Both the position numbers and the translations under genes were made by a program. A DNA stretch of 64,000 nucleotides, from positions 40,941 to 104,940 of the forward strand of contig NZ_JACERN010000040.1 in NCBI RefSeq assembly GCF_013911085.1. Reading direction: 5' to 3'. Shown piece by piece: positions 41,261 to 50,000 of this stretch. Under the pieces are notes generated by a model. That model saw only the letters and a list, made by a program, of their open reading frames with translations, was not told where the DNA came from and ran no database searches. Position 1 is the first letter of the stretch; the number at the start of each line of letters is the position of its first letter. This DNA is from Aquitalea aquatica. GTDB lineage: Bacteria > Pseudomonadota > Gammaproteobacteria > Burkholderiales > Chromobacteriaceae.

Positions 41261-41309
41261 ACAAGAAGCAGCCCGCCGCGCGGGCCAAGAATACCCACTG
41301 GAGAAAACC

Positions 41310-41672
41310 ATGCGTGAACAGATGCTCAAGTCCATTCTGAGTGACCTTAATGGCGCATCAGCCGATATCGAAGCGTCGGCCATCATTTCATCCGACGGCC
41401 TGACCATGGCCGCCCTGCTGCCGCAGGATGTGGACGAAGACCGCGTCGGTGCCATGGCCGCCGCCATGCTGTCGCTGGGCGAACGCACCGCCAAGGAACT
41501 GGCACGCGGCGAACTGGAACAGGTGATGGTGAAGGGCGACAACGGCTACATCCTGATGAGCTATGCCGGCCGCGATGCCGTGCTCACGGTGATTGCCCGC
41601 CGCGAAGCCAAGCTGGGGCTGATTTTCCTCGATGCCAAGCGCGCCGCGCGCAATATCGCCGAAATCCTGTAA
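41310..41672 (+). CDS. Roadblock/LC7-domain protein (MglB-like)
   Basis: The 120-residue protein is a single roadblock/LC7 domain: EASAIISSDGLTMAALLPQD, then VGAMAAAMLSLGERTAKELA, then GYILMSYAGRDAVLTVIARR, the typical strand-helix order. In the MglA/MglB pair the roadblock protein is the GTPase-activating partner. GGAG lies just before the ATG. It ends the operon; a CAGGCGG-10-CCGCCTG stem (41700-41723) without a T run follows. Confidence 0.9.
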   Translation: MREQMLKSILSDLNGASADIEASAIISSDGLTMAALLPQDVDEDRVGAMAAAMLSLGERTAKELARGELEQVMVKGDNGYILMSYAGRDAVLTVIARREAKLGLIFLDAKRAARNIAEIL

Positions 41673-42016
41673 GCCGCGCCCTTACGGTATGCACCACGGC
41701 AGGCGGTTCTCACGCGCCGCCTGTCCGACACTCCTGCCAGCGGCCAATCGGCCTGCACCATTCTCAAGCCCGCCACGCACCAGCGCGGACCGGCCCGGTT
41801 CAATCCGGTGCATCCGCTGCAGTTTATGTAGTGCGTCAATCCTGTCTTAAGTGATTTCTATAAAATAAGCAGCCCTGCCCGCCACCGCGCACAGCTGCTG
41901 GCAGCATCCGAGCCTGCCTCGCTCCCCCCGTACCCGCCCACAATGCAGCCTACCGCCGTAGCTTGGGCATGCTTATTGCGTAGTGTTCAGTACAAGCCAC
42001 CAAGGGGGAATGCGCG
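41673..42016. other. Intergenic stretch between the GTPase operon and the Anbu cluster
   Basis: No gene is seen. The stretch holds the CAGGCGG stem-loop at 41700-41723 and TATAAAAT at 41859, a good -10 sequence without a convincing -35. GGGGGA at 42004-42009 is the ribosome site of the next gene. Confidence 0.5.
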
Positions 42017-43462
42017 ATGCACCAGATCACACCGCTAGACCACACCCACTACGACGAGATGCTGGCTGCCGGACAGGAAGTCCGTCCGTCCTACCAGCAT
42101 TTTGCCAGCTGGCTGAACCAGGCAACACCCGACTGGCTGCGCAACAAGCAGGCCGAGGCCGACACCCTGTTTCGCCGCGTCGGCATCACTTTTGCCGTTT
42201 ACGGCGACGAAAGCGGAGCCGAACGGCTGATTCCTTTCGACACCATTCCACGCATCATTTCCGCCGCCGAATGGAAAACCCTGGAAGCAGGCTGCATCCA
42301 GCGCGTCACCGCACTCAATCGCTTCCTGCATGACATCTACCACGAGCAGGACATCCTCAAGGCCGGCATCATTCCGGCAGAGCAAATCCTCACCAATGCC
42401 GGCTACCAGCTGGCCATGCAGGGCATAGACCTGCCGCGCCAGGTGTACGCCCACATCGCCGGGGTGGACATCATCCGCCACAGCGATGGCGGCTTCTATG
42501 TACTGGAAGACAATCTGCGCACCCCGTCCGGCGTGAGCTATATGCTGGAAAACCGCAAGATGATGATGCGGCTGTTCCCCGAGCTGTTTGCCAGCCACGA
42601 CATAACCCCGGTGGAGCATTACCCCAATATGCTGCTGGACACCCTGCGTTCGGTATCACCGCCCGAGGTGGACAACCCCACCGTGGTGGTGCTCACCCCC
42701 GGCCAGTACAACAGCGCCTATTTCGAACACGCCTTCCTCGCCAGCCAGATGGGGGTGGAACTGGTGGAAGGACAGGATCTGTTCGTCAAGAACGGCCATG
42801 TCTACATGCGTACCACTTCCGGCCCGCAGCGGGTGGATGTGATCTACCGCCGGCTGGACGATGCCTACCTGGACCCGCTGGCCTTTAATGCCGGCTCCAT
42901 GCTGGGCGTACCGGGGCTGATGTCGGTCTACCGCGAAGGCCGCGTCAGCGTGTGCAATGCGGTGGGTACTGGCGTGGCGGATGACAAGTCCATCTACCCC
43001 TATGTGCCGGACATGATCCGCTTCTATCTGGGCGAAGAACCCATCCTGCACAATGTACCCACCTGGCAGCTGCGCAAAGCGGAGGATCTGGCCTACGTGC
43101 TCGACCATCTGCCCGAGCTGGTGGTAAAGGAAGTCCACGGTGCCGGCGGCTACGGCATGCTGGTGGGACCGGCAGCAACAACTGAGGAAATCGCCGCCTA
43201 CCGTCTGCGCATTCTGGAAGACCCGGCTAATTTCATCGCCCAGCCCACACTGTCACTGTCCACCTGCCCCACTTTTGTCGAGGCCGGCATTGCGCCGCGC
43301 CATATCGACCTGCGCCCCTTCGTGCTGTCCGGCAAGAAAGTGCAGCTGGTGGCTGGCGGCCTCACCCGCGTTGCCCTGCGCGAAGGCTCGCTGGTGGTCA
43401 ACTCATCACAAGGCGGCGGTACCAAGGACACTTGGATTCTGAAGGAGGACATCACATGCTGA
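42017..43462 (+). CDS. Circularly permuted ATP-grasp protein
   Basis: The 481-residue protein belongs to the circularly permuted type-2 ATP-grasp family that accompanies alpha-E and transglutaminase genes: FRRVGITFAVYGD, then IPFDTIPRIISAAEWKTLEAG (residues roughly 73-95), GGFYVLEDNLRTPSGVSYML, VVKEVHGAGGYGMLVGP and HIDLRPFVLSG. Such enzymes are predicted to form peptide-like bonds using ATP. The gene starts the Anbu cluster and overlaps the alpha-E gene by seven bases, so it is translated with it. Confidence 0.9.
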   Translation: MHQITPLDHTHYDEMLAAGQEVRPSYQHFASWLNQATPDWLRNKQAEADTLFRRVGITFAVYGDESGAERLIPFDTIPRIISAAEWKTLEAGCIQRVTALNRFLHDIYHEQDILKAGIIPAEQILTNAGYQLAMQGIDLPRQVYAHIAGVDIIRHSDGGFYVLEDNLRTPSGVSYMLENRKMMMRLFPELFASHDITPVEHYPNMLLDTLRSVSPPEVDNPTVVVLTPGQYNSAYFEHAFLASQMGVELVEGQDLFVKNGHVYMRTTSGPQRVDVIYRRLDDAYLDPLAFNAGSMLGVPGLMSVYREGRVSVCNAVGTGVADDKSIYPYVPDMIRFYLGEEPILHNVPTWQLRKAEDLAYVLDHLPELVVKEVHGAGGYGMLVGPAATTEEIAAYRLRILEDPANFIAQPTLSLSTCPTFVEAGIAPRHIDLRPFVLSGKKVQLVAGGLTRVALREGSLVVNSSQGGGTKDTWILKEDITC

Positions 43463-44388
43463 GCCGAATGGCAGGGTGCCTGTACTGGATGGCACGCAAT
43501 ATGGAACGCGCCGAAAACACCGCGCGCTTGCTGGATGTCAGCCTGCAAATGTCCTTGCTGCACGCCTCGTCGCAGGACGATCTGCTGGTGCCGCTGGATG
43601 TCACCGGCAGCACGGCCGACTTTCTGCAGCGCCACCACACGCCCACTCCGCAGGCGGTGCTGCACTATCTGGCGCTGGATGGCGACAACCCCGGCAGCAT
43701 CTACAACTGCATGCGCAGCGCCCGCGAAAACGCCCACGTGGTGCGGGTGAAGATCACCTCGGAAATGTGGGAACAGGTTAACGGCACCTGGCTGGAAATG
43801 CGCGAGTGGCAACGGCGCGGGCTGGATACCCGCAGCGCCTCGACCTTTCTGGAATGGGTACGCGAGCGCTCGCACCTGTTTCGCGGTGCCGGCTACGGCA
43901 CCATGCTGCGCAACGACACCTTCCATTTCTCCCGACTGGGGACGTTTCTGGAGCGTGCCGACAACACCGCACGCATCCTCAACGTGAAAACCAAGCAGAT
44001 CAGCGACAACGAGCCGGAAGCCGAAAACATCCTCGACTACTACCAATGGGCCGCGCTGCTGCGTTCGGTGTCCGGCTTTGAAGCCTACCGCGACATCTAC
44101 CGCGACAGCATCACCCCGCAACGGGTGGCCGAGCTGCTGATCCTGCGCAACGACATGCCGCGCAGCCTGCGTGCCTGCTTTGGTGAAATCAACAAGGTGC
44201 TGGCGCGCATCGAAGGCCAGGCCGGCCGTGCCGCACGCCGCCGCGCCAGCGAAATCCAGGCCCGGCTCACCTACAGCAGCATCGAGGACATCTTTGCCGA
44301 TGGACTGGAGCAAACCCTGGACAGCCTGATCGACGACATCAATCTGCTGGGCAAGCTGATTCACCACAGCTACCTGGAAACCGCCTGA
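43456..44388 (+). CDS. Alpha-E domain protein
   Basis: The 310-residue helical protein starts MLSRMAGCLYWMARNMERAE, the signature of the alpha-E (DUF403) family, and contains the FEAYRDIYRDSITPQRVAEL segment. GGAGG lies eight bases before the ATG. Members are found with the ATP-grasp, transglutaminase and Anbu genes; the biochemical role is unproven. Confidence 0.9.
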   Translation: MLSRMAGCLYWMARNMERAENTARLLDVSLQMSLLHASSQDDLLVPLDVTGSTADFLQRHHTPTPQAVLHYLALDGDNPGSIYNCMRSARENAHVVRVKITSEMWEQVNGTWLEMREWQRRGLDTRSASTFLEWVRERSHLFRGAGYGTMLRNDTFHFSRLGTFLERADNTARILNVKTKQISDNEPEAENILDYYQWAALLRSVSGFEAYRDIYRDSITPQRVAELLILRNDMPRSLRACFGEINKVLARIEGQAGRAARRRASEIQARLTYSSIEDIFADGLEQTLDSLIDDINLLGKLIHHSYLETA

Positions 44389-44414
44389 TACAGGCAACGC
44401 CAAAGGATATGGTC

Positions 44415-45203
44415 ATGAGACTCGCCATCAGTCATGAAACGCTGTACCGCTACGACAGCCCGGTGCGTCACAGCACCCAGTATCTGCGCCTGACCCCCCA
44501 GGGGGGCAATGGCCTGCGCATTCTGGACTGGCAGCTGGAATTGCCGGAGTCAGCCCATCGCAGTACCGACAGCTACGGCAATATCCTGCACGTGCTGACG
44601 CTGGACTATCCGCATCAGGAAATCCGCATCAAGGTCAGCGGCACGGTGGAAACCGAAGATACCGCGCCCGTATGCGACACCCTGCCGCCGCTGTTTTTCC
44701 TGCGCCAGACCGAGCTGACCACTCCGGACGAAGCGCTGCGCCAGTTTGCTGCGGGCTATCGCCAGCCCACCCCCAGCCTGGGCCAGCTGCAAAGCCTGGT
44801 AGAAGGCATACGCGAACACATGCCCTTCCTGCCCGGCGAAACCCAGAGCCACACCCCGGCGGCCGATGCCTTTGCCAAGGGCGCTGGCGTCTGCCAGGAC
44901 CATACCCACGTCTTTCTCAGCTGCGCCCGCCAGCTGGGCATCCCGGCACGCTATGTCAGTGGCTATGTCTACTCGCCGGCCCACGCCGCCGACCATGTCT
45001 CCAGCCATGCCTGGGCCGAAGCCTGGGTGGATGGTGCCTGGCACAGTTTTGATGTGGCCAATGCGGTGGCGGCCAACGAGCATCACCTCAAGCTGGCCAT
45101 CGGCATGGACTACCTGGATGCCTGCCCGGTGCGCGGCGTACGCTTTGGCGGCGGTACCGAAAGCATGACAGCGCAGGCGCGCGTCTGGCTGGACGGACAG
45201 TAA
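44415..45203 (+). CDS. Transglutaminase-like cysteine protease
   Basis: The 262-residue protein has an N-terminal beta region and a transglutaminase core with the catalytic triad C160 (AGVCQDHTHVF), H198 (SSHAWAEAWV) and D213 (SFDVANAV). Bacterial transglutaminase-like proteins are often peptidases. I chose the ATG at 44415 because AAAGGA then lies seven bases upstream; an ATG two codons before it is only one base away. It is the third gene of the Anbu cluster. Confidence 0.9.
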   Translation: MRLAISHETLYRYDSPVRHSTQYLRLTPQGGNGLRILDWQLELPESAHRSTDSYGNILHVLTLDYPHQEIRIKVSGTVETEDTAPVCDTLPPLFFLRQTELTTPDEALRQFAAGYRQPTPSLGQLQSLVEGIREHMPFLPGETQSHTPAADAFAKGAGVCQDHTHVFLSCARQLGIPARYVSGYVYSPAHAADHVSSHAWAEAWVDGAWHSFDVANAVAANEHHLKLAIGMDYLDACPVRGVRFGGGTESMTAQARVWLDGQ

Positions 45204-45250
45204 CAAGCCAGCTAGATTGCGTTTAACTCCACCACACAAGTAGCCGCATC

Positions 45251-45985
45251 ATGACTTACTGCGTCGCCATGAATCTGGCATCCGGCATGCTGTTTGCCTC
45301 GGACTCCCGCACCAACGCCGGGGTGGACCATGTATCCACCTTTCGCAAAATGCAGTTTTTCCAGCAGCCGGACGAGCGGCTCTTGGTGCTGCTGTCCGCC
45401 GGCAACCTGGCCACCACCCAAAGCGTGGTCAGCCTGCTACGCCAGCGCGCCAGTGCCGGGCGGGACGAGCAGAACATCCTCAACGTCCCCTCCATGTACG
45501 ATGCCGCCTGCCTGGTGGGCGACACCTTGCGTGAAATCGCCGAGCGCGACGGCCCGGCGCTGAGCCAGTCCAAGATCGAAGTGGGCTGTTCCTTCCTCTT
45601 GGGCGGACAGATTCGCGGCGAGGCACCGCGCCTGTTCAATATCTACCCGCAGGGCAATTTCATCGAAGCCACCCAGGACACGCCCTACTTCCAGATCGGC
45701 GAAGCCAAATACGGCAAGCCCATCATCGACCGCGTGGTCAACTACCACACCCCGGTGGAAGACGCCGCCAAATGTGCCTTGATCAGCTTTGACTCCACCA
45801 TGAAGAGCAATCTGTCGGTCGGCCTGCCCATCGACATGCTGGTGTACGACAAGGATGACTTCGGCCCCGGCATCCACCAGCGCATCACCGAGCAGGACCC
45901 CTACTTCCAGCAATTGCACACTGGCTGGGGCCAGGCCTTGCGCGAAGCCTTCGCCGCCTTGCCGCCCATGCGCTGGAAGGAATGA
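45251..45985 (+). CDS. Anbu (ancestral proteasome-like) peptidase
   Basis: The 244-residue protein is of the Anbu family, relatives of the 20S proteasome beta subunit and HslV. It begins MTYCVAMNL, so Thr2 would be the N-terminal nucleophile after Met removal, with a lysine at residue 33 (TFRKMQFF) in the expected region. Anbu forms open ring-like assemblies and its substrates are not known. It follows the transglutaminase by 47 bases. Confidence 0.92.
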   Translation: MTYCVAMNLASGMLFASDSRTNAGVDHVSTFRKMQFFQQPDERLLVLLSAGNLATTQSVVSLLRQRASAGRDEQNILNVPSMYDAACLVGDTLREIAERDGPALSQSKIEVGCSFLLGGQIRGEAPRLFNIYPQGNFIEATQDTPYFQIGEAKYGKPIIDRVVNYHTPVEDAAKCALISFDSTMKSNLSVGLPIDMLVYDKDDFGPGIHQRITEQDPYFQQLHTGWGQALREAFAALPPMRWKE

Positions 45986-46061
45986 GCCGCAAAGAATTGA
46001 GATTGGTCAGCCGCATGGCCTATCGGCGATAATGCGCCATTGCCACTGAAAGATGCCGCCG

Positions 46062-46685
46062 ATGAAACACGCACCGCTGACGGATAACGATTACCAGCGC
46101 CTGTCCGCTACCCTGCAACGCTTCCAGCGCCTGCAGTGCATGAACCTGGAAAAACTGGATGGCTTCTTCACCGCCCTGCTGTGCGGCCCGGAAGCCATCA
46201 AGCCCACCGAATGCCTGCCCTTGATTCTGGGCGAGGCCTTTGATGACGAACAGGCCTTCCGCAGCGAAAAGGATCTGGAAAAATTCGTGGCGCTGCTGAT
46301 GGGCCACTGGCTGGACATCGCCCACACCCTGCAACAGGCTGCCGAGTTCCAGCCCTGGCTGGATGCCGATGCCCAAGGCGTGGTGCATGGCAATGACTGG
46401 GCCGAAGGCTTTGTCGAGGGCATGCAGCTGCAACAGGACGACTGGAACCTGCTGTTTGACGATGCCGAGCATGCCGGTGCCCTGACGGCCATCATGGCAC
46501 TGGCTTTCGAACGCCATCCCGACCCGGAAATGCGTCCTTATATCGACAGCACAGACAGCAGCCAGCGCGAACAATGGCTGGCCGCCATTTCGCCGGCCGT
46601 GCAGGAAATCCACCAGTTCTTTGCCACCATCCGCGCCACCATGGAGGCGGAATTGGCACAGGACGAAGCCGACAACGCACACTAA
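46062..46685 (+). CDS. UPF0149 (YecA/YgfB-like) protein
   Basis: The 207-residue protein is helical and has the UPF0149 segment LEKLDGFFTALLCGPEAI, then GHWLDIAHTL and WAEGFVEGM. It lacks the C-terminal SEC-C zinc motif found in YecA. ATG 46062 gives MKHAPLTDND as in relatives; an ATG at 46053 is possible. GATAAT at 46028 could be part of a promoter of its own. The function of the family is unknown. It follows the Anbu gene by 76 bases, and whether it belongs to that operon is open. Confidence 0.88.
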   Translation: MKHAPLTDNDYQRLSATLQRFQRLQCMNLEKLDGFFTALLCGPEAIKPTECLPLILGEAFDDEQAFRSEKDLEKFVALLMGHWLDIAHTLQQAAEFQPWLDADAQGVVHGNDWAEGFVEGMQLQQDDWNLLFDDAEHAGALTAIMALAFERHPDPEMRPYIDSTDSSQREQWLAAISPAVQEIHQFFATIRATMEAELAQDEADNAH

Positions 46686-46833
46686 CAGCCGTATTTTGTC
46701 CGGTATTAGCAAGCAAACAGCAAGTCAGCAAACGGGTTTGATTTGAAGTAGACTCAACAGATAAGCTGCTTCATTTCCGCTCACCCTCCACGCTGACCAG
46801 CCTGCTCTTGCTGGCGTGCCGGACATCTGCACC

Positions 46834-47889
46834 ATGTTGACCACGCTGCCGCGCCTGCCAGCCAGACTGTTACTCCTGCTTGTACTGGCCCTGAGCTGGA
46901 GCATCACCCTGCACGCCCGTGACATGGGCAGCTGGTGTCGCCTCTCGCCCGGGCTCCCCGTTGTCAATTCGCTGCAACAGCGGGCCATCCGTCAGCTGGA
47001 TATCCCACCGTCACCGCTGGCCCACATCCACACCGAAGGCAGCCTGCCGCACCAGGGCATCTTCGACCAGAGCGTCAAGGCCAAACGTGACTGGCTACGC
47101 ATGCGTGACTTCGCTCTCGCCTGGTCTGCCAGCGCCGACCCGCGCTTGCTGCAAGCACTGGCCCGCTACCTGGATGCCTGGACGGAAAGCTACCAGGTCT
47201 CGTTTAACCCCATCGACGAAACCGACCTCGACGCGCTGATCGACAGCTACGCCATCACTGCACGCAGCCTGCCCGCTGCCACCCAGCAGCAAACCGCCAC
47301 TTTTCTGCGCAGCATGGCCCAGGGCTATATCCAGCGCATCCGCCAGGCCAAAACACCGCTCAGCGGCACTTTCATCGATAACTGGAACAGCCACCGCATC
47401 AAGCTGATCACCCTCAGCGCCGTGGCCCTGCAGGATGAGGCCATGCTGAAGACCGCCGGAGAACTCTATCTGCAGCACATCGCCAACAATATCAGCGCCC
47501 AGGGCGAAACCTGGGACTTCCAGGAAAGGGACGCCCTACACTATGTCACCTACGACCTGGAACCTCTGGTACGCGCCGCCATTGCCGCCCGTCAGGCCGG
47601 TGAGTCATGGCTGGAGCGCAAAGGCCGTCAGGGCGGCAGCCTGCAGCAGGCGCTGGACTGGCTGCGCCCTTATGCCGAGGGCACACTGCAACATCAGGAG
47701 TTCGGCAACTCACGCGTCCACTTCGACTATGTACGACGCGAAGCCGGCCTGCCCGGTTTCGCCGGTAGCTGGCAGCCGGCCACCAGTCGCCATCTCTATG
47801 CACTGGCCGCCCGCCTGTCGCCGGCTTACCGCAGCCCGTTACTGACTGGCGATAGCACCCCGGACTGGATCGCACAATGCTGGCCATGA
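46834..47889 (+). CDS. Alginate-lyase-family secreted protein
   Basis: The 351-residue protein has a signal peptide (ARLLLLLVLALSWSITLHA) and the alpha/alpha-barrel pattern of the alginate lyase superfamily: LRMRDFALAWSASADPRLLQ, then the FIDNWNSHRIKLITLSA segment resembling the catalytic NNH-type motif, and LHYVTYDLEPLV. Similar proteins cut alginate or other polyuronates in the periplasm. There are no alginate synthesis genes here. ATG 46834 has no clear SD; a GTG upstream at 46816 is an alternative. The substrate is not shown by sequence. Confidence 0.76.
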   Translation: MLTTLPRLPARLLLLLVLALSWSITLHARDMGSWCRLSPGLPVVNSLQQRAIRQLDIPPSPLAHIHTEGSLPHQGIFDQSVKAKRDWLRMRDFALAWSASADPRLLQALARYLDAWTESYQVSFNPIDETDLDALIDSYAITARSLPAATQQQTATFLRSMAQGYIQRIRQAKTPLSGTFIDNWNSHRIKLITLSAVALQDEAMLKTAGELYLQHIANNISAQGETWDFQERDALHYVTYDLEPLVRAAIAARQAGESWLERKGRQGGSLQQALDWLRPYAEGTLQHQEFGNSRVHFDYVRREAGLPGFAGSWQPATSRHLYALAARLSPAYRSPLLTGDSTPDWIAQCWP

Positions 47890-48185
47890 ATGCACAGCAC
47901 TGACAGCTCAGCCATATTTTTATCAGCCGCCCGTCCACATCACACAGCCACTTGCGACTCTGCTTTTCCGGTGATCCATGTTTGCAGCAAATGCCTTCCC
48001 ATTCAGCAGCTTCTAACCTTAATAACCATCTATTTATGCAAAAATCATTGCCGAAATGGATAGACCATTACTGGCTGATGAATTTTTTGATTTAAACTAT
48101 TGCCGCAATAAATTAAAGAAAATGTAGACTTTGGTATGAATATCGACTATTTGACTGCCATCTGACATAAAGAAGCATTGACTGT

Positions 48186-48214
48186 TTGTTCCTGCCAGTT
48201 CCTTCAATTAGAAT
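48186..48214 (+). promoter_or_regulatory. Probable promoter of the Nudix gene
   Basis: TTGTTC (48186-48191), a 17-base spacer and TAGAAT (48209-48214) give a good sigma-70 pair. A GGGCCGC-CATTT-GCGGCCC hairpin (48228-48246) lies just after the predicted start. The 47890-48266 gap is AT-rich, especially 48040-48180, and has no other gene. Confidence 0.6.
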
Positions 48215-48266
48215 AGATTGTAGAAAAGGGCCGCCATTTGCGGCCCGTATCTGTTAATAGAGACGA

Positions 48267-48740
48267 ATGAGAACTTTGGACGACAAAAAACCGGATCAAC
48301 GGCTGCCGGCTGATCTGGCAAGACGCGCTACCGCCATCATTGAGCTGCCTGATGGCGTTCTGGTCACGGCGGCACGCGGCGGTCGCTACAACCTGCCAGG
48401 TGGCAAAGCCAGCCGGGGCGAGCTGCGCTCCCAGGCCCTGATTCGCGAAATCCGCGAGGAAACCGGCCTGCGCATCAACTCCATGCTCTACCTGTTTGAC
48501 CACATCACCCCGCATAACGCCCACAAGGTTTACCTGTGCATTGCCCAGGGTCAGCCCAAGCCGCAAGGGGAAATCGAACGCATTGCCCTGGTATCTTCTC
48601 CAGATACCGATGTTGACCTGTTTGTCGAAGGCCGTGCCATCCTGCGGCGCTACGCACGACTGCGTGGCGAGGAAACCGCCAAGGGTCAGGCTCTGCGTGC
48701 CATTCTGGGGCTGGCACGCTATATCGCCAAAGTAGACTGA
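48267..48740 (+). CDS. Nudix hydrolase
   Basis: The 157-residue protein has a complete Nudix box: G46-x5-E52-x7-R60-E61-x2-E64-E65-x-G67, the Mg-binding site that cleaves nucleoside diphosphates linked to another group. NLPGGKASRGE precedes it and LFVEGRAILRRYARLRG lies near the C-terminus. AGAG is close before the ATG. It is followed after eight bases by a thioredoxin-like gene. The substrate cannot be predicted. Confidence 0.87.
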   Translation: MRTLDDKKPDQRLPADLARRATAIIELPDGVLVTAARGGRYNLPGGKASRGELRSQALIREIREETGLRINSMLYLFDHITPHNAHKVYLCIAQGQPKPQGEIERIALVSSPDTDVDLFVEGRAILRRYARLRGEETAKGQALRAILGLARYIAKVD

Positions 48741-48748
48741 ACACCACC

Positions 48749-49102
48749 ATGCCTGCCAGCGTTCCGCTCTGGCTGACGCTGGACGAATTCGACTTTCATC
48801 ACCGCCTGCCGGCACTGCCCGGCAACACGCTGGTACTGTTCGGCCAGCCAGGCTGCGCCGCCTGTCGCAGCTGGCGGCAGGCATTGAGCCAGTGGCAGCC
48901 GGCTGCGCTGCAACAACTGGCCTATGTCGATGTGCAGCAATGCATGGCGCTGGCGCACCAGTACGACATCTTCCACCTGCCCACTTTATTGCTGTTTGTG
49001 GATGGCCATTATCACGGCCAACTGCACAGCCCGCTGCAAGCGCAGGCTATCGACCGCACACTGGCGGCCCTGCTGGCCACCCCGGCCGCAGAAGAACCCT
49101 GA
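48749..49102 (+). CDS. Thioredoxin-like protein
   Basis: The 117-residue protein has the fold and active site of a thioredoxin: GQPGCAACRSWRQAL with C36-x2-C39, and FHLPTLLLFVDG with the cis-proline. There is no signal peptide, so it acts in the cytoplasm. It lies eight bases after the Nudix gene and converges with the LuxR-type gene. The CAAC active-site pair differs from the CGPC of thioredoxin, so the redox partner may differ. Confidence 0.82.
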   Translation: MPASVPLWLTLDEFDFHHRLPALPGNTLVLFGQPGCAACRSWRQALSQWQPAALQQLAYVDVQQCMALAHQYDIFHLPTLLLFVDGHYHGQLHSPLQAQAIDRTLAALLATPAAEEP

Positions 49103-49104
49103 CC

Positions 49105-49893
49105 CTAGACACAGGCCAGACACCAGCCATACAGCTGAGCCTTGCTTTTCACCCCCAACTTGAGAAAAGCGCGATCAATATAGGTTTTGCAGCTGGATTC
49201 CTTGACCCCCAGTTGCACTGCTGCACCCTGTGCCGACATGCCCTGCAGCAGGCAATGACACATTGCCTGCTCACGCGGAGACAGGCGAATGCCGGTGGTG
49301 GCCAGCCGCTTGTCAAACAGATGGGGCAAGGATGGCAGCTGAGAGCGGCGCAGCGACACCGTCAGGCGCGCATGCTGCACCAGCAAGGGTAATAGCAAGG
49401 CCACCAGTCGCCGCAACAAGGCCAGCTCCTCCAGCGCAAACGGCGGCTGATCACGCTGCCGGTATAGCGCCAGGGCATACACGCCATCGGCCGCCCGCCC
49501 CAGCAGATTGCACTCGGCACTGATCTGATGGCGGCGAAACACATCATCGACATAATCCTGGGCCGCGATGTCCTCATGCCGGATCAACACCAGCTGCGGG
49601 TCCTGCAAAGGCGTAATGTGGGACAGCAGCGGGTCCTGCCGCCAGTGCTTTTCCAGATAGCTCAGCAAGGCCGGCTCACTGTCCTGCACCCCATCCGCGC
49701 TGCGGGAAAACAACCAGTCCACCGACTGCACCACCGCATCCGCCGCCGGCTGATTGAAGCGGGCCGCGCTCAGATGACACAGGGGGATCTGCGCATGCAG
49801 CCATTGCCATAGCTTGTGTGGAAAATCTGCCCCGCCCAAGCTGGCCACCAGCTCCGCCGCTGTCTCCAGCGGTATGTGCATCTCCCCGCTCAT
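49105..49893 (-). CDS. LuxR-family transcriptional regulator
   Basis: The 262-residue protein ends in a LuxR helix-turn-helix (about 195-255): LSPREQAMCHCLLQGMSAQG and then SSCKTYIDRAFLKLGVKSKA. The N-terminal domain is not an acyl-homoserine-lactone domain that I can see, since the usual tryptophan/tyrosine/aspartate pattern is absent; it may sense another ligand. GGGAGG precedes the ATG. It is divergent from the binding protein-porin-amidase genes, and a 20-bp palindrome lies between them. Confidence 0.85.
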   Translation of the reverse strand: MSGEMHIPLETAAELVASLGGADFPHKLWQWLHAQIPLCHLSAARFNQPAADAVVQSVDWLFSRSADGVQDSEPALLSYLEKHWRQDPLLSHITPLQDPQLVLIRHEDIAAQDYVDDVFRRHQISAECNLLGRAADGVYALALYRQRDQPPFALEELALLRRLVALLLPLLVQHARLTVSLRRSQLPSLPHLFDKRLATTGIRLSPREQAMCHCLLQGMSAQGAAVQLGVKESSCKTYIDRAFLKLGVKSKAQLYGWCLACV

Positions 49894-49922
49894 TCTGCCT
49901 CCCTCTGCGCTGTTGTTGTTGT

Positions 49923-49942
49923 TGTCCCCCCAAGTGGGGACA
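49923..49942. promoter_or_regulatory. 20-bp palindrome between luxR-type gene and transport operon
   Basis: TGTCCCC-CCAAGT-GGGGACA is a perfect 7-6-7 inverted repeat of 20 bases, the length of a lux-type box. It lies 30 bases before the LuxR-type start and 58 before the binding-protein start. It is a likely operator of that regulator. A short GTT repeat run adjoins it. Confidence 0.6.
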
Positions 49943-50000
49943 GCCAGCCCTCGCCCGCTCTGCGACAGTAAGCCCGTCATCAAGCTGTCATGGAGCCAAC

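Noticed and set aside
49908..49923. GTT repeat run as a phase-variable tract
   Set aside because: Only four units and non-coding; too short to expect slippage.
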